From CAVYWD01 sp963772225 (lineage in GTDB: Bacteria > Myxococcota > Myxococcia > Myxococcales > UBA5297), in NCBI GenBank assembly GCA_963772225.1, contig CAVYWD010000002.1:930001-994000 (forward strand): a stretch of 64,000 nt of DNA. Direction: 5' to 3'. Below the pieces are notes generated by a model, which ran no database searches, had not been told where the DNA came from, and was given only the letters and a program-made list of their open reading frames with translations. The translations under genes and the position numbers were made by a program. Below are positions 1 to 8,816 of this stretch, in pieces (within the stretch, counting starts at the first letter, position 1; each line of letters starts with the position of its first letter).

Positions 1-2
1 CC

Positions 3-611
3 TTTGCCGCCGCCGTCACCCTGCTCGCGTGCCTTCTCGCCGGCCCGGCCCGCGCGGCCCAGCACAAGCCTGGCGACGCCGCTGACGGGCTCACCGCCCA
101 GGAGCGCGAGATGGTCGCGCTGGGCCAGGAGTTTGCGAAACGATCGGCAGACGTTCTGGAGCGGTGGGTCGCCCAGGGAGAGGTCTCCGAAGACAAGCTC
201 TTCGCGCGCCTCTACTACCCCATCCCCAAGACGCGGCCGCCCAAGTACAACACCGATTGGGACAAGCTCGCCGACCGCGACCTGCCGTCCGTCGAGGAGG
301 CGCTGAGGGCCAAGAGCGCGGCCATCGCCTTCGCGGTGGTGGTCGACCTCGCGGGTTACCTGCCGACGCATAACCTGGAATTCTCGCGACCGCTCACCGG
401 CGATTCTGCCGTCGACCTGAAGGCCAACCGGAGCAAGCGCATCTTCAACGACCGCGCGGGGCTTGCGTCGGCGCGCAGCACGGCGCCGTATCTCCTGCAG
501 TCCTATTCGCGCGACACTGGCGAAAAGCTCGCCGAAGTCTCTGCGCCGATCACCGTTCGAGGCAAACACTGGGGCGCCGTGCGGATCGGCTTCAAGCCGC
601 AGGTGCCGTAG
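3..611 (+). CDS. Secreted MCP-type ligand-sensor domain protein (5' end outside window)
   Basis: The reading frame is already open at the window edge, so the start codon is missing. The visible N-terminus is a hydrophobic signal peptide (LLACLLAGPARA, then AAQ), followed by about 180 residues matching the periplasmic sensor domain of a large group of methyl-accepting chemotaxis proteins. Marker stretches are YYPIPKT, GYLPTHNLEFS, NRSKRIFNDRAGL and YLLQSYSRDTGE, ending with WGAVRIGF. In those receptors the domain is joined to HAMP and signalling domains; here it stops at a TAG and stands alone. It is probably exported to the periplasm or a lipoprotein. Only 33 bases later, in the same frame, a chemoreceptor begins that lacks its own N-terminus, so the two may be pieces of one rearranged locus. 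No ligand can be inferred. Confidence 0.75.
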   Translation, partial: FAAAVTLLACLLAGPARAAQHKPGDAADGLTAQEREMVALGQEFAKRSADVLERWVAQGEVSEDKLFARLYYPIPKTRPPKYNTDWDKLADRDLPSVEEALRAKSAAIAFAVVVDLAGYLPTHNLEFSRPLTGDSAVDLKANRSKRIFNDRAGLASARSTAPYLLQSYSRDTGEKLAEVSAPITVRGKHWGAVRIGFKPQVP

Positions 612-644
612 CCTCGACCCACCTTCACTCAAGGGCTCGCTCAA

Positions 645-2986
645 TTGGCACGCCAGTGCACGACGCCGACCCGACTAGCCTTTCTCGGGGTCGAGCAGGT
701 GCTCTCGGGAAAGACCTACCTGGGCCGAGCCTTCGTCGTCGACGCCTGGTACATCACCGCCTACGGCCCCCTCACCGACTCCGACGGCGCGGTCGTCGGC
801 ATGCTGTTCGTGGGCGTGCGGCAGGACCGCCTGGAGGGGCTCAAGAAAGCCATCGAGTCGATCGCCGTCGGAAAGTCCGGCTACGTCTGGGTCCTGGGCG
901 CGCACGGCCCGCAGCGCGGCATGTACATCGTCTCGCAAGCGGGGCGCCGGGACGGCGAGAGCGTCTTCGACGTGAAGGACGCCGACGGCGACCTCGTCAT
1001 CCAGCGACTGCTGCAGGCAGGGCTCGGAACGGCCGACGGTGGCATCGCGCACGCGCGCTACCGCTGGCTCAACCCGGGCGAGGTCGAGCCTCGCGTCAAG
1101 ATCGCCGCCATCACCTACTTCGAGCCGTGGGACTGGGTCATCGGAGCCGGCGCCTACGAGGACGACTTCAACGCGACCATGACCGCGGCGAGCGAGGGCC
1201 TCAACCGCACCCTGGACGCGCTCACCGCGCCCATGATGACGGCCGCGCAGACGGTCGAGCGCATCGCCAAGGGAGACGTGCCTGCGCCCATCGACGCCGA
1301 GTACCGCGGCGACTTCACGCGCTCAAGAACAACCTGAACGCCTGCATCGGCGCGGTGAACCGCCTGGTGGACGACGCCGCGGCGCTCAGCCAGGCGGCGG
1401 TGGAGGGCAAGCTCACCACCCGTGCCGACGCCTCGCTGCACGAGGGCGACTTCCGACGCATCATCGAGGGCGTCAACGCGGCCCTCGACGCGCTCACCGC
1501 GCCCATGCGCGAGGCGGCCGACCTGGTGCGCCGCATCTCGGTGGGCGACATCCCCGAGGTCATTCACGCCGAGTACCGCGGCGACTTCAACACCCTCAAC
1601 AACCTGAACAAGTGCATCGGCGCGGTGAACCGGCTGGTGGACGACGCCGCGAGCTTGAGCCGCGCCGCGGTGAACGGCGAGCTCGAGAAGCGCGCGAGCC
1701 CCGAGCGGCACCACGGCGACTTCCGGCGGATCATCGAGGGGGTGAACGCCACGCTCGACGCGCTCACCGCGCCCATGAAGACGGCCGCCGACGTCGTGCG
1801 CCAAATCTCGGAGGGGGACGTCCCCGAGCCCATCACGGCCGAGTACCGCGGCGACTTCAACCTGCTGAAGCAGAACCTCAACGTCTGCATCGGCGCGGTC
1901 AAGCGGCTGGTCGCCGACGCGAAGAGCCTGGCCGAGGCGGCCCAGCGGGGCGACCTCTCCCAGCGCGCGGACGCCGAGGCGCATCAGGGCGACTTCGCGC
2001 GGATCATCGAAGGGGTCAACGCCACGCTCGACGCCCTGGTGGCCCCGGTCCGCGAGCTCGGCGCGGTGATCAAGGAGCTCGCGTCGGGCAGGCTCGACGC
2101 GCGGATGACCGGCGACTGCCGCGGGGCCTACCAGGAGCTGAAGAACGCGGCCAACGCCCTCGCACAGCAGCTCCAGGCGGCCATCGGGACCATCGGAGCG
2201 AGCGCCGAGCGGCTCGCCGCCTCATCGGGCGGGCTGGCGAGAACCTCTCGGGGCCTGAGCGAAGCCGCGCAGCAGACTTCCCGGGAGGCGAGCATCGCCT
2301 CCGCGGCGGCAGAGCAGATCGGCACGGCGGTCGGATCGCTCGTCAGCTCCACCAGCGACATGACCGAGAGCATTTCCAAGATCGCCCGGAGCGCCTCCGA
2401 GGCGAGCCAGGTGGCCTCCACCGCGGTCCAGGCGGCCGAGCGAACCAATCAGACGGTGGAGGAGCTGGGCAAGCGAAGCGCGGAGATCGGCGCGGTGGTG
2501 AAGACCATCCGGTCCATCGCGGCGCAGACCAACCTGCTCGCCCTCAACGCCACCATCGAGGCCGCGCGCGCCGGCGAGGCCGGCAAGGGCTTCGCCGTGG
2601 TGGCCAACGAGGTCAAGGAGCTGGCCAAGGAGACCGCCCGAGCCACCGAAGAGATCAGCCGGCGGATTGGGTCCATCCAGGACACCTCTCACAGTGCCGC
2701 GGCGGCCATCGGGGAGATCGGCGAGGTCATCCAGCGCATCCACGCGCTGCAGGACTCCATCGCCGGCGCAGTGGAGGAGCAGACCGGCGCCACCGCCTCC
2801 ATCAACGGGCACCTGTCCGAGGCGGCCAAGGACAGCGGGAGCATCGCGCGGAGCATCGGCGAGGTCGCACACGCAGCCCGGAAGACCAGCGACGCCGTGG
2901 CGGAGTCGGAGCGCGCCTTGACCGATCTGACGCGGATGTCCGAGGAGCTCCAGGAGCGGGTGCAGAGCTTCGGCGGCCACGGCTAA
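645..2986 (+). pseudogene. Methyl-accepting chemotaxis protein, 5'-truncated and frameshifted
   Basis: A chemoreceptor read in two frames. From a TTG at 645 the first frame holds the second half of a Cache-type sensor (WYITAYGPL, VVGMLFVGV, YFEPWDWVIGAGAY). It breaks near 1316, where EYRGDF should continue as in the next repeats; one lost base explains it (2342 nt is one short of 781 codons). The other frame carries three more HAMP-like tandem repeats (EGVNATLDALTAPM, EYRGDFN, CIGAV), then an MCP signalling domain with the conserved hairpin tip (QTNLLALNATIEAARAGE) and a C-terminal coiled coil. The second repeat also lacks one residue (NTLNNLN versus NLLKQNLN). The usual signal anchor and the first half of the Cache domain, roughly 150-200 residues, are absent, so the sensor could not reach the periplasm. 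Remnant or mis-assembled gene; family assignment is sure. Confidence 0.85.
1197..2045 (+). repeat. Three tandem poly-HAMP coding repeats inside the chemoreceptor
   Basis: Three direct repeats of about 280 bp each encode successive HAMP-like units. Each starts with a version of NATLDALTAPM and contains GDxPxPIxAEYRGDF and a CIGAVxRLV segment. The similarity at DNA level is high enough for misalignment or recombination, and it contains both the one-base frameshift (about 1316) and an in-frame three-base loss in the second unit. Confidence 0.7.
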
Positions 2987-3147
2987 GCGCTCGAGGCGGG
3001 CGAGCGCCGCGACCAAGGGCCGCTGTCGCGCTCGCGCCCGCTGGACGACTCCGGAAGGGCGGCACCGCCTGGGCGCAGGCGGCAGGGCCCTCGGCTCAGC
3101 GAGTCCGAGCGCGCGCTTAAGGAGCGCGGACCGGACCGCGCTATCGG

Positions 3148-4833
3148 CTACGCCAGCTCCGGATTCCGGCGCGACAGCGCGGACGCGGCGCGCTGGCGCA
3201 GCCCCTGGACGAGATCGGCCGCGCGCTGCTCGACGGGGTCGAGCGGCCAGCGGTAGCGCGTCTTGTGCGTGCTCGGCTGCGCGAGGTCGCCGGAGATGCG
3301 CACCTTGGCGGCGTGCGCCTCGGCCAGGGCCCGCGCGCCCATCGCCAGCGCGGAGCGGTGGAGGGGCTCGGGTCCGAGCACCCGGGCGAACCGCGACTCC
3401 AGCTCCTCCACGCGCTCGCGGGCGACCGAGTTGTGAGCGAAGCGCCGCATGGTCGGCACCAGAAGTCGGAGGTCCTCGGCGCGCGCGCGCGCCTGCTCGC
3501 GCCGGAGCCAGAGCCAGCGATCCGACGAATCGCCAGAGAGGGACTCGTACCCCCGCAGGGAGGTTTCGGCCATGCGGTAGGCGGAGGCCGAGTTGCGGTC
3601 GAACTCGAGCCGGAACGCGTCGCCCAAGATGCGGCGCGCCTCGTCCCGCGTGAAGTGGGGGTGGCGCCAGTTGAGCAGGTGCTGGCCGTGCCACTCCTCG
3701 AACGGCAGGTCGAAATCGATGCGCTGCTCTTCCTTGAGCTGGTGGTAGAGGCGGGTGCCCGGCAGCGGCGTGAACTGCATGAATTGGGTGAAGTCGCCGC
3801 CCAGGTCGATGATGTAATCGATGTCGTCCTGGATGTTCTCCTTCGTGTGGTGCTCCAGGAACAGAATGCCCGAGACGAGCACCGCGATGCCGTGGTCGCG
3901 GAGCTCTCGGATGAGCGCCTTCAGGTCGAGGCCGCGGTTCTTCTCGTAGACCTCGCGCCGGGACTCGGCGCCCAGCCACACGAAGTTCACCCCCAGCCGA
4001 ACCATGTTCTCGACGCCAAAGGCGGTGATCGCCTCGGCGGACGAGAAGATGGCGAACTGCAGCGGCCGCTCGTCGCGCTCCATGCAGGCGAGCAGCTCCT
4101 GCGCCCGCTCTTTGCTCTTCAAGAAGTTCTCGTCCATGACGAAGAAGTCGTCGGTCCCGAGCGCGTCGCCGATGCGCGCCGCGTTCCGGTAGAGCTCCTC
4201 GCCCTTGCCGAAGAACGGGGTGTATTCCTTCGAGAAGAAGTGACTGGTGGCGCAGAACCGGCATCCGTTGACGCAGCCCACCCCGGGGACGAGCAGGGCG
4301 CCGACGCCCGGCGTGGGAATGCCGTAGAGCCGCTTGTCCTCGGCCGACGGGAGCGCCGGGTGGCGCACGGGCGCGTTCTCGTCCTCGCCCAGGTAGCGCC
4401 GCAGCCAGCGGATGCCCTCGCCGCGCGCGACGTGGTCGCAGTCGATGCGCTCCTCGATGCCTTCGATGGCCGCGCCGTGGCCACCCAGGATGATCTCCGC
4501 ATGGGGCTGGTGCTTGCGCACGAGCCGCGCCATCTCGCGCGCCTTGACGAAGTTGGGGACGATGAAGCTGATGCCCACCGCGTCGAAGCGCTCGCGCTTC
4601 AGCGTGCGGATGAACTCGCTCCGGGTGGGGAAGTCGAGCACCGTCACCGGGGCCTGCACGTTTTCGGCGAGGAAGTAGAGCCCGAACGACCGGTGGTGGT
4701 AGCGGAGCGAGGCGACGCCCTGGGCCTTGGTCACCTGGTTGTGGAACAGCTCCATGATGTTTTCTTTTCGCCCGAACGCATCGTCCACTCCGAACGGGCC
4801 AAAGACGCCGGTCAACAGAATCCGCTTCGCCAT
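3148..4833 (-). CDS. B12-binding-domain radical SAM protein
   Basis: 561 residues. The N-terminal ~150 residues form a cobalamin-binding-like Rossmann region (ILLTGVFGPFG, GISFIVPNF, EIILGGHGA) without the classical DxHxxG. The radical SAM core follows, with the cluster motif CVNGCRFC (CX3CX2C, about residues 185-192), FFVMDENFL, and a long helical C-terminus. The ATG at 4833 is chosen over an upstream in-frame ATG because AGAGGTG lies just before it and the N-terminal motif starts at once. Such enzymes (methylthiotransferase- or hopanoid-type relatives) do difficult methylations or rearrangements; nothing here gives the substrate. It is divergent from the kinase gene at 4988, with a 154-bp gap that must hold both promoters. 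Confidence 0.85.
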   Translation of the reverse strand: MAKRILLTGVFGPFGVDDAFGRKENIMELFHNQVTKAQGVASLRYHHRSFGLYFLAENVQAPVTVLDFPTRSEFIRTLKRERFDAVGISFIVPNFVKAREMARLVRKHQPHAEIILGGHGAAIEGIEERIDCDHVARGEGIRWLRRYLGEDENAPVRHPALPSAEDKRLYGIPTPGVGALLVPGVGCVNGCRFCATSHFFSKEYTPFFGKGEELYRNAARIGDALGTDDFFVMDENFLKSKERAQELLACMERDERPLQFAIFSSAEAITAFGVENMVRLGVNFVWLGAESRREVYEKNRGLDLKALIRELRDHGIAVLVSGILFLEHHTKENIQDDIDYIIDLGGDFTQFMQFTPLPGTRLYHQLKEEQRIDFDLPFEEWHGQHLLNWRHPHFTRDEARRILGDAFRLEFDRNSASAYRMAETSLRGYESLSGDSSDRWLWLRREQARARAEDLRLLVPTMRRFAHNSVARERVEELESRFARVLGPEPLHRSALAMGARALAEAHAAKVRISGDLAQPSTHKTRYRWPLDPVEQRAADLVQGLRQRAASALSRRNPELA

Positions 4834-4987
4834 GGGGTGCACCTCTCGTTGCCCGAGAGCATTGCGCTCCCTCTGTGCCGAAGTCGTAAAAGCTCCGCAA
4901 AACCTCGTTGGGCGCACCGCGGCAATCCCGCGCGGGGAGCCTCGGACCAAAGCGCCCGATGCCCCGGGTGGTAGACTGGCGGATCTC

Positions 4988-5912
4988 ATGCGCCGCTGGC
5001 TGAAACTGACCTTCGGCCCCGTGTTCTGGATCGTCGCCGTTCAGACCGGCTGGACCGTCGCGCTCGTCGGGTGGATCGTCTACTTCGTCGACCGGCGGAG
5101 CCGGCTGGAGCACGAGGGCTGGCATCCGCTCGTCTGGGGCATCCTGCTCTTCGCGCTCATGTTCGCGGGGGTCACCGGCATCGTGGTGCACTTCAGCCGC
5201 CAGGTGGCGTTGAACCGCGCGGTCAAGGACTTCGTGTCCCAGGTCAGCCACGATTCTCCGCTCGCCGCTCACCATCGTCAAGCTGCACCTGGAGACGCTC
5301 CGCCTCCGCTCGCTCGCGCCCGAGCAACGCGCCGAGTGCCTCGGCACGGCGCTCTCGGAGCTGGGGCGGCTCGAGCGCGGCATCGAGGGCATCCTCACCG
5401 CGTCGCGCATCGAGCGGGCGCGCCTCAAGCTCGCGGCGCAGCCCCTGGACCTGAAGCCGTTCCTCGACGCGTACGCCGTGGAGAAGTCGAAGGCGGCCGC
5501 GGTCCTGGGCGGGACGCTCTCGTTCGACCCGAGCCGCGCCCCGACGCTCGTCGCGCGCGCCGACCCCGACCTGCTGCGGCAGCTGCTCGACAACCTGGTC
5601 GACAACGCCTTCATTCATTGCCAGAAGGGGGTCGAGGTGCAGCTCTCGCTCGGCGAGCAGGGCCGATGCGCGGTGATCGGCGTTTCGGACAACGGGCCGG
5701 GCCTGGAGCAAAAATACCTTCGAAAGGTCTTCCGGATGTTTTATCGAGCCCCGGGCACTCGCCATTCCAAAGGCACGGGCCTGGGTCTGTTCATCGTCGC
5801 GGGCATCGCGCGGGCCCACGGCGGCGAGGCCTGGGCCGAGAGCCCCGGGGCTGGCCAAGGGTGCGCCTTTCGCGTCGCGCTGCCGCTCACCCTCGCCGAG
5901 GCCGTCGCTTGA
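4988..5912 (+). pseudogene. Sensor histidine kinase, frameshifted inside the H-box
   Basis: Two-TM sensor kinase (hydrophobic segments about residues 9-33 and 45-68, short periplasmic loop), then HisKA and HATPase domains. The frame breaks exactly at the phospho-acceptor motif: after SQVSH the sequence reads GATTCTCC, where GATCTCC would give HDLRSPL and carry straight on (TIVKLHLETL). The downstream frame has the N-box DNLVDNAF, DNGPGLE and GTGLGLFI. Total length is 307 codons plus one base, as expected for one inserted base at 5254/5255. The stop overlaps the regulator start (TTGA), so the pair is co-transcribed and translationally coupled. Without repair no functional kinase could be made; a sequencing error is a serious possibility because the inserted base turns GATC into GATTC. 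Confidence 0.85.
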
Positions 5913-6610
5913 AACGAATCCTCCTGGTCGAGGACGAGGAAAACCTCGCCCGGGGCCTCTTGCTCAACTTCGAGCTCGAGGGCCACGCGGCCGAGTGGGC
6001 GCCGACGCTCTTGGCGGCGCGCGCCGCGCTCGCCGAGCGCCCGCCCGCGCTGATGGTCTTGGACCTCATGCTCCCGGACGGCGACGGGCTCCCGCTCCTC
6101 CAGGAAATCAAAGATCGCGACCCGCGCCTGCCGGTGCTCGTCCTCACGGCGCGCGCGAGCGACGAGGAGCGGATTCTCGGGCTCTCGCTCGGCGCGGACG
6201 ACTACGTGACCAAGCCGTTCAACCTGGAGGAGCTGGTGCTCCGGGTGCGCGGCATCCTCCAGCGCAGCGACTGGTACCGGCACAGCGCCCCCGCGGAGAT
6301 CCTCCTCGGCGGCGCGCGCCTCAGGCCGGAGCAGTCCACCCTGGAGCGCGACGGCGCGCGCACGCTGCTCACCGAGCTGGAGCTCGCGCTGCTCCTCCAC
6401 CTCTGGCGCCGGCGCGGCCAGTTCGTCGCGCGCGAGGAGCTGCTGGTGGAGGTGTGGGGCTACAACAAGGACACCATGACCCGCACGGTCGACATCTTCA
6501 TCTCGCGGCTGCGGCGGATCCTGGGCGACAGCGCGGCGACGCCGCGGCTTCTCCTCACCAAGCGCGGCAAGGGGTACATGCTCGCGCTCGAGGAGCCCGA
6601 GGGGCCGTAG
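5909..6610 (+). CDS. OmpR/PhoB-family response regulator
   Basis: 233 residues. The receiver domain begins KRILLVEDEEN, with acidic pocket DE, phospho-acceptor Asp in MVLDLMLPDGDG and the conserved Lys in DDYVTKPF. A winged-helix DNA-binding domain follows (LLHLWRRRGQFVAREELL, TVDIFISRLRR, RGKGYML). The start is a TTG overlapping the TGA of the kinase gene by four bases, which identifies the partner kinase at 4988. It would be phosphorylated by that kinase and bind promoters; targets cannot be read from the sequence. The gene itself is intact. Confidence 0.92.
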   Translation: MKRILLVEDEENLARGLLLNFELEGHAAEWAPTLLAARAALAERPPALMVLDLMLPDGDGLPLLQEIKDRDPRLPVLVLTARASDEERILGLSLGADDYVTKPFNLEELVLRVRGILQRSDWYRHSAPAEILLGGARLRPEQSTLERDGARTLLTELELALLLHLWRRRGQFVAREELLVEVWGYNKDTMTRTVDIFISRLRRILGDSAATPRLLLTKRGKGYMLALEEPEGP

Positions 6611-6722
6611 GCCTTTCGATGCCCGGCGCGCGAAAGCGTATTCTCTGGAGAGGGCTGCGCCCGAAGCCGCTCTGGGCGAAGGCCTCGAATCGACGCGGCG
6701 CAGGATCTTTGGGAGGTCGGCG

Positions 6723-7082
6723 ATGAGACCGTTGGCTATCGCCTTGGCGGTGCTGTCGGCCGCCTCGTGTCGGACGAGCGTCCCGGGGACGCTCCCCACC
6801 GCCCTGATGAGCACCGCCGTCGGCATTGGCGTCGCCGGGGCGCGGCGCGCCGACGGCGACTGCTACACGCCCTGCGTGCCCGGGACCTTGTGCAACCCGA
6901 AGACCGGCACGTGCGATCCGCTCCCCTGCCGAGGCCAATGCGCCGAAAGCGAGCGATGCGACGAGTCGGCCGCGCTTCCCCGCTGCGTGCCCGCGCGCGA
7001 CCCGGGCCTAAGCCTCACGCATCCGACCGCCGAGGCTCCATTCAAAGAGACCGATCTGCCTCGGTCGGAGCCGGAGCGGTAG
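6723..7082 (+). CDS. Small cysteine-rich lipoprotein
   Basis: 119 residues. N-terminal signal peptide ending SAASC, a plausible lipobox, so probably a membrane-anchored lipoprotein. The mature part has eight or more cysteines in paired spacing (CYTPCVPGTLC, CDPLPCRGQC, CDESAALPRC), which suggests a disulfide-rich extracytoplasmic mini-domain. GGGAGG sits eight bases before the ATG. Similar cysteine-rich small lipoproteins are common in myxobacterial genomes; function unknown. It follows the OmpR regulator by about 110 bp and may be its own unit. Confidence 0.65.
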   Translation: MRPLAIALAVLSAASCRTSVPGTLPTALMSTAVGIGVAGARRADGDCYTPCVPGTLCNPKTGTCDPLPCRGQCAESERCDESAALPRCVPARDPGLSLTHPTAEAPFKETDLPRSEPER

Positions 7083-7137
7083 GCGCGCGCGCCGCCGCGA
7101 GTGGCCTCGGGCGACCTTCCCGCGCTAAGCTCCAAAC

Positions 7138-7530
7138 ATGATCCGGATTCTGCTCCTCTCGCTCGCCGCCGCCACGCCGAGCCTTCCCTTCCCGGCACCC
7201 CGGCTCGCGCCGGTCTCGCAGTCAACCAAGTGCGACCGCGCGACCGTCGTCCAGGTGATGCCCGCGACCTCCGAGCTCGTCGGCAAGACGGTGGCGGGTT
7301 CCGTGACCTACAAGGTCGGCTCCGCGCAGCTCATCAGCGCCGACGGGCGGCCTTTGGGGGCGCCCACGACCCTGAAGCCGGGCCAGAGAATCCGCGTCTA
7401 TTACACCGTGGGCGACGGCGCCGTCGCGAGCGAGAATCGACCTCGAATAGGGCGCTTCGCCCCCTCGAAGCGACCCCTGCGATCCGCCGCGCCGCCTGCT
7501 TCTTTCGCCGGCCGCCAGGAGGATCCATGA
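7138..7530 (+). CDS. Small secreted protein of unknown function (C-terminus probably frameshifted)
   Basis: As read it has 130 residues: a signal peptide (MIRILLLSLAAATPS), then a compact beta-rich domain (KTVAGSVTYKVGSAQLI, GQRIRVYYTVGDGA). After GAVASE the frame degenerates into a proline/arginine-rich tail that overlaps the next gene. If one A is removed at 7435/7436 (GAATC to GATC), the protein ends ASEIDLE and stops at 7450, giving 103 residues and a clean gap to the next ribosome-binding site. The shorter version looks more natural but is inference. No family recognised. Confidence 0.55.
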   Translation: MIRILLLSLAAATPSLPFPAPRLAPVSQSTKCDRATVVQVMPATSELVGKTVAGSVTYKVGSAQLISADGRPLGAPTTLKPGQRIRVYYTVGDGAVASENRPRIGRFAPSKRPLRSAAPPASFAGRQEDP

Positions 7531-8042
7531 GCGCGTTCACCGACACCCTGAAGAGCTTCCTGACGCGCACGCCGTTCTTCGGGGGTCTGGAGGACTCGGC
7601 GCTCGACCGGCTCACCAGCGCTCTGACCGAGCAGGCGTTCGCCGTGGGAGACGTCGTCTTCCGCGAGGGCGAGACCGGGCACTCCATGTACATCATCGAG
7701 TCGGGCCAGGTCGTCCTGTGCGCCGCCGGCGGCTCGGGGTTGCAGGTGCGCCTGATTCGGCTCGGCCCCGGCGATTTCTTCGGAGAGACCACCCTCATCG
7801 AGATGCAGCCGCGGCCCTTCACCGCGCGCGTGGACCAGGCGGCCCGGCTCCTCGAGCTGACCAACATGGACCTGTATCGGCTGTACCGCGAGGACGTGAA
7901 GGCCTACGTGATGGTGCTGCAGAACATCAACCGCGAGCTCTGCCGAAGACTGCGGCGGGCCGACACGCGAATCACGGCGCTGGCGGATCAGGCGGGGGAC
8001 GAGCGCACGCAGATCACCGAGCTGCCGCGGGCGCTGCGGTGA
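7527..8042 (+). CDS. Cyclic-nucleotide-binding (CRP/FNR-type sensor) domain protein
   Basis: 171 residues. One cNMP-binding beta-roll: PFFGGLEDSALDRL, FREGETGHSMYIIESGQV, then the phosphate-binding cassette region GPGDFFGETTLIEMQPRPFTAR. A helical C-terminus follows (REDVKAYVMVLQNINRELCRRLRRAD). No helix-turn-helix domain, so it is not a CRP-type transcription factor; it may act as a ligand-responsive partner protein. AGGAGG precedes the ATG by six bases. The 3' end overlaps the convergent pseudouridine synthase gene by 29 bp. Confidence 0.85.
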   Translation: MSAFTDTLKSFLTRTPFFGGLEDSALDRLTSALTEQAFAVGDVVFREGETGHSMYIIESGQVVLCAAGGSGLQVRLIRLGPGDFFGETTLIEMQPRPFTARVDQAARLLELTNMDLYRLYREDVKAYVMVLQNINRELCRRLRRADTRITALADQAGDERTQITELPRALR

Positions 8043-8816
8043 CGCTGGGGGCCTCGCGAACCGGCGCCCCCGGAAACGCAGCTCTGAGCTCCCGCGCCAT
8101 CACTGCACGCCACCGCCCCGGCGCCAGCTCGCCCAGCTCCAGACCGCCGAACGAGAGGCGCTTGAGGCGCGTCACCTCGTGCCCCACCGCCTCGAAGAGC
8201 CGCCGGATCTCCCGGTTCTTCCCCTCATCGAGCTCCACCAGCAGGTGCGACTCGCGCCGCGACCGCTTGCGCACGACGGCCGACCGCGCGGCGAGGCGCT
8301 CGCCGCCTACCTGCAGCCCGGCGGTCAGCGAGAGCGCCGTCTCGTCCGAGACCTCGCCGCGCACGCTGACCCCGTACCTTCTCAGAACGGCGTTCTGCGG
8401 GTCGGTCACCCAGGCCGCGAAGCGGGTGTCGTTGGTCATGAGCAAGAGCCCGCTCGTGGCGAGGTCGAGCCGACCGACCGGGGCGAGGTGCGGCGGCGGC
8501 CGCGGGGGCGGCGCTTGGGCGAGGACGTCGTAGACGCTGCGCCGACCGCGCTCGTCGGAGCGGGTGGTGACGACGCCGCGCGGCTTGTTCAGGGCCAGCG
8601 TGAACGGCGCGGCCTGCTCCACCCTGACCCCGCCGATTCTCGATCTGCGCGCGCTCCGGCCACACCTGGGCGAGCGGATTCTGCCGCCACCTTGCCGTCG
8701 ACCCGCACCTCACCTGCGAGGACGAGCTGCCGCGCCTGCGTCCGACTGGCGAGGCCGAGCTTGCTCAGCGCCCGCTCCAAGGGCACGTGGCCCGGCTTTC
8801 GAACCTCTCGACTCAT
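8014..8816 (-). pseudogene. RsuA/RluB-family rRNA pseudouridine synthase, two +1 frameshifts
   Basis: Three reading frames together make one 266-residue enzyme. First comes an S4 RNA-binding domain (PLERALSKLGLASRTQAR, GEVRVDGKV). Then a short stretch in a second frame gives PLAQVWPERAQIE. The third frame starts GGVRVEQAAPF and contains the catalytic motif GRLDLATSGLLLMTND (Asp nucleophile) and GKNREIRRLF. Both breaks are extra bases inside GATC: plus-strand GATTC at 8635-8639 and 8677-8681. Removing one T from each gives VAADPLAQVWPERAQIEIGG without interruption. Its ATG overlaps the tfuA stop as ATGA, so it is the third gene of a ycaO-tfuA operon. Enzymes of this family isomerise single uridines in 23S or 16S rRNA. 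Confidence 0.85.

Noticed and set aside
396..404. GATTC at about 400 as another GATC insertion
   Set aside because: The sensor-domain frame is continuous on both sides with conserved residues, so the sequence is correct as read. The same check cleared many other GATTC/GAATC sites, such as 5915, 12243, 16950 and 59810.
643..658. Sigma-54-like promoter TTGGCACGCCAGTGCA
   Set aside because: The GG and GC elements are nine instead of ten bases apart, and the site lies at the start of a truncated gene.
2222..5614. Very long minus-strand open frame of about 1130 codons
   Set aside because: It is antisense to the chemoreceptor and crosses the radical SAM and kinase genes in a different frame; it is an artefact of high G+C.
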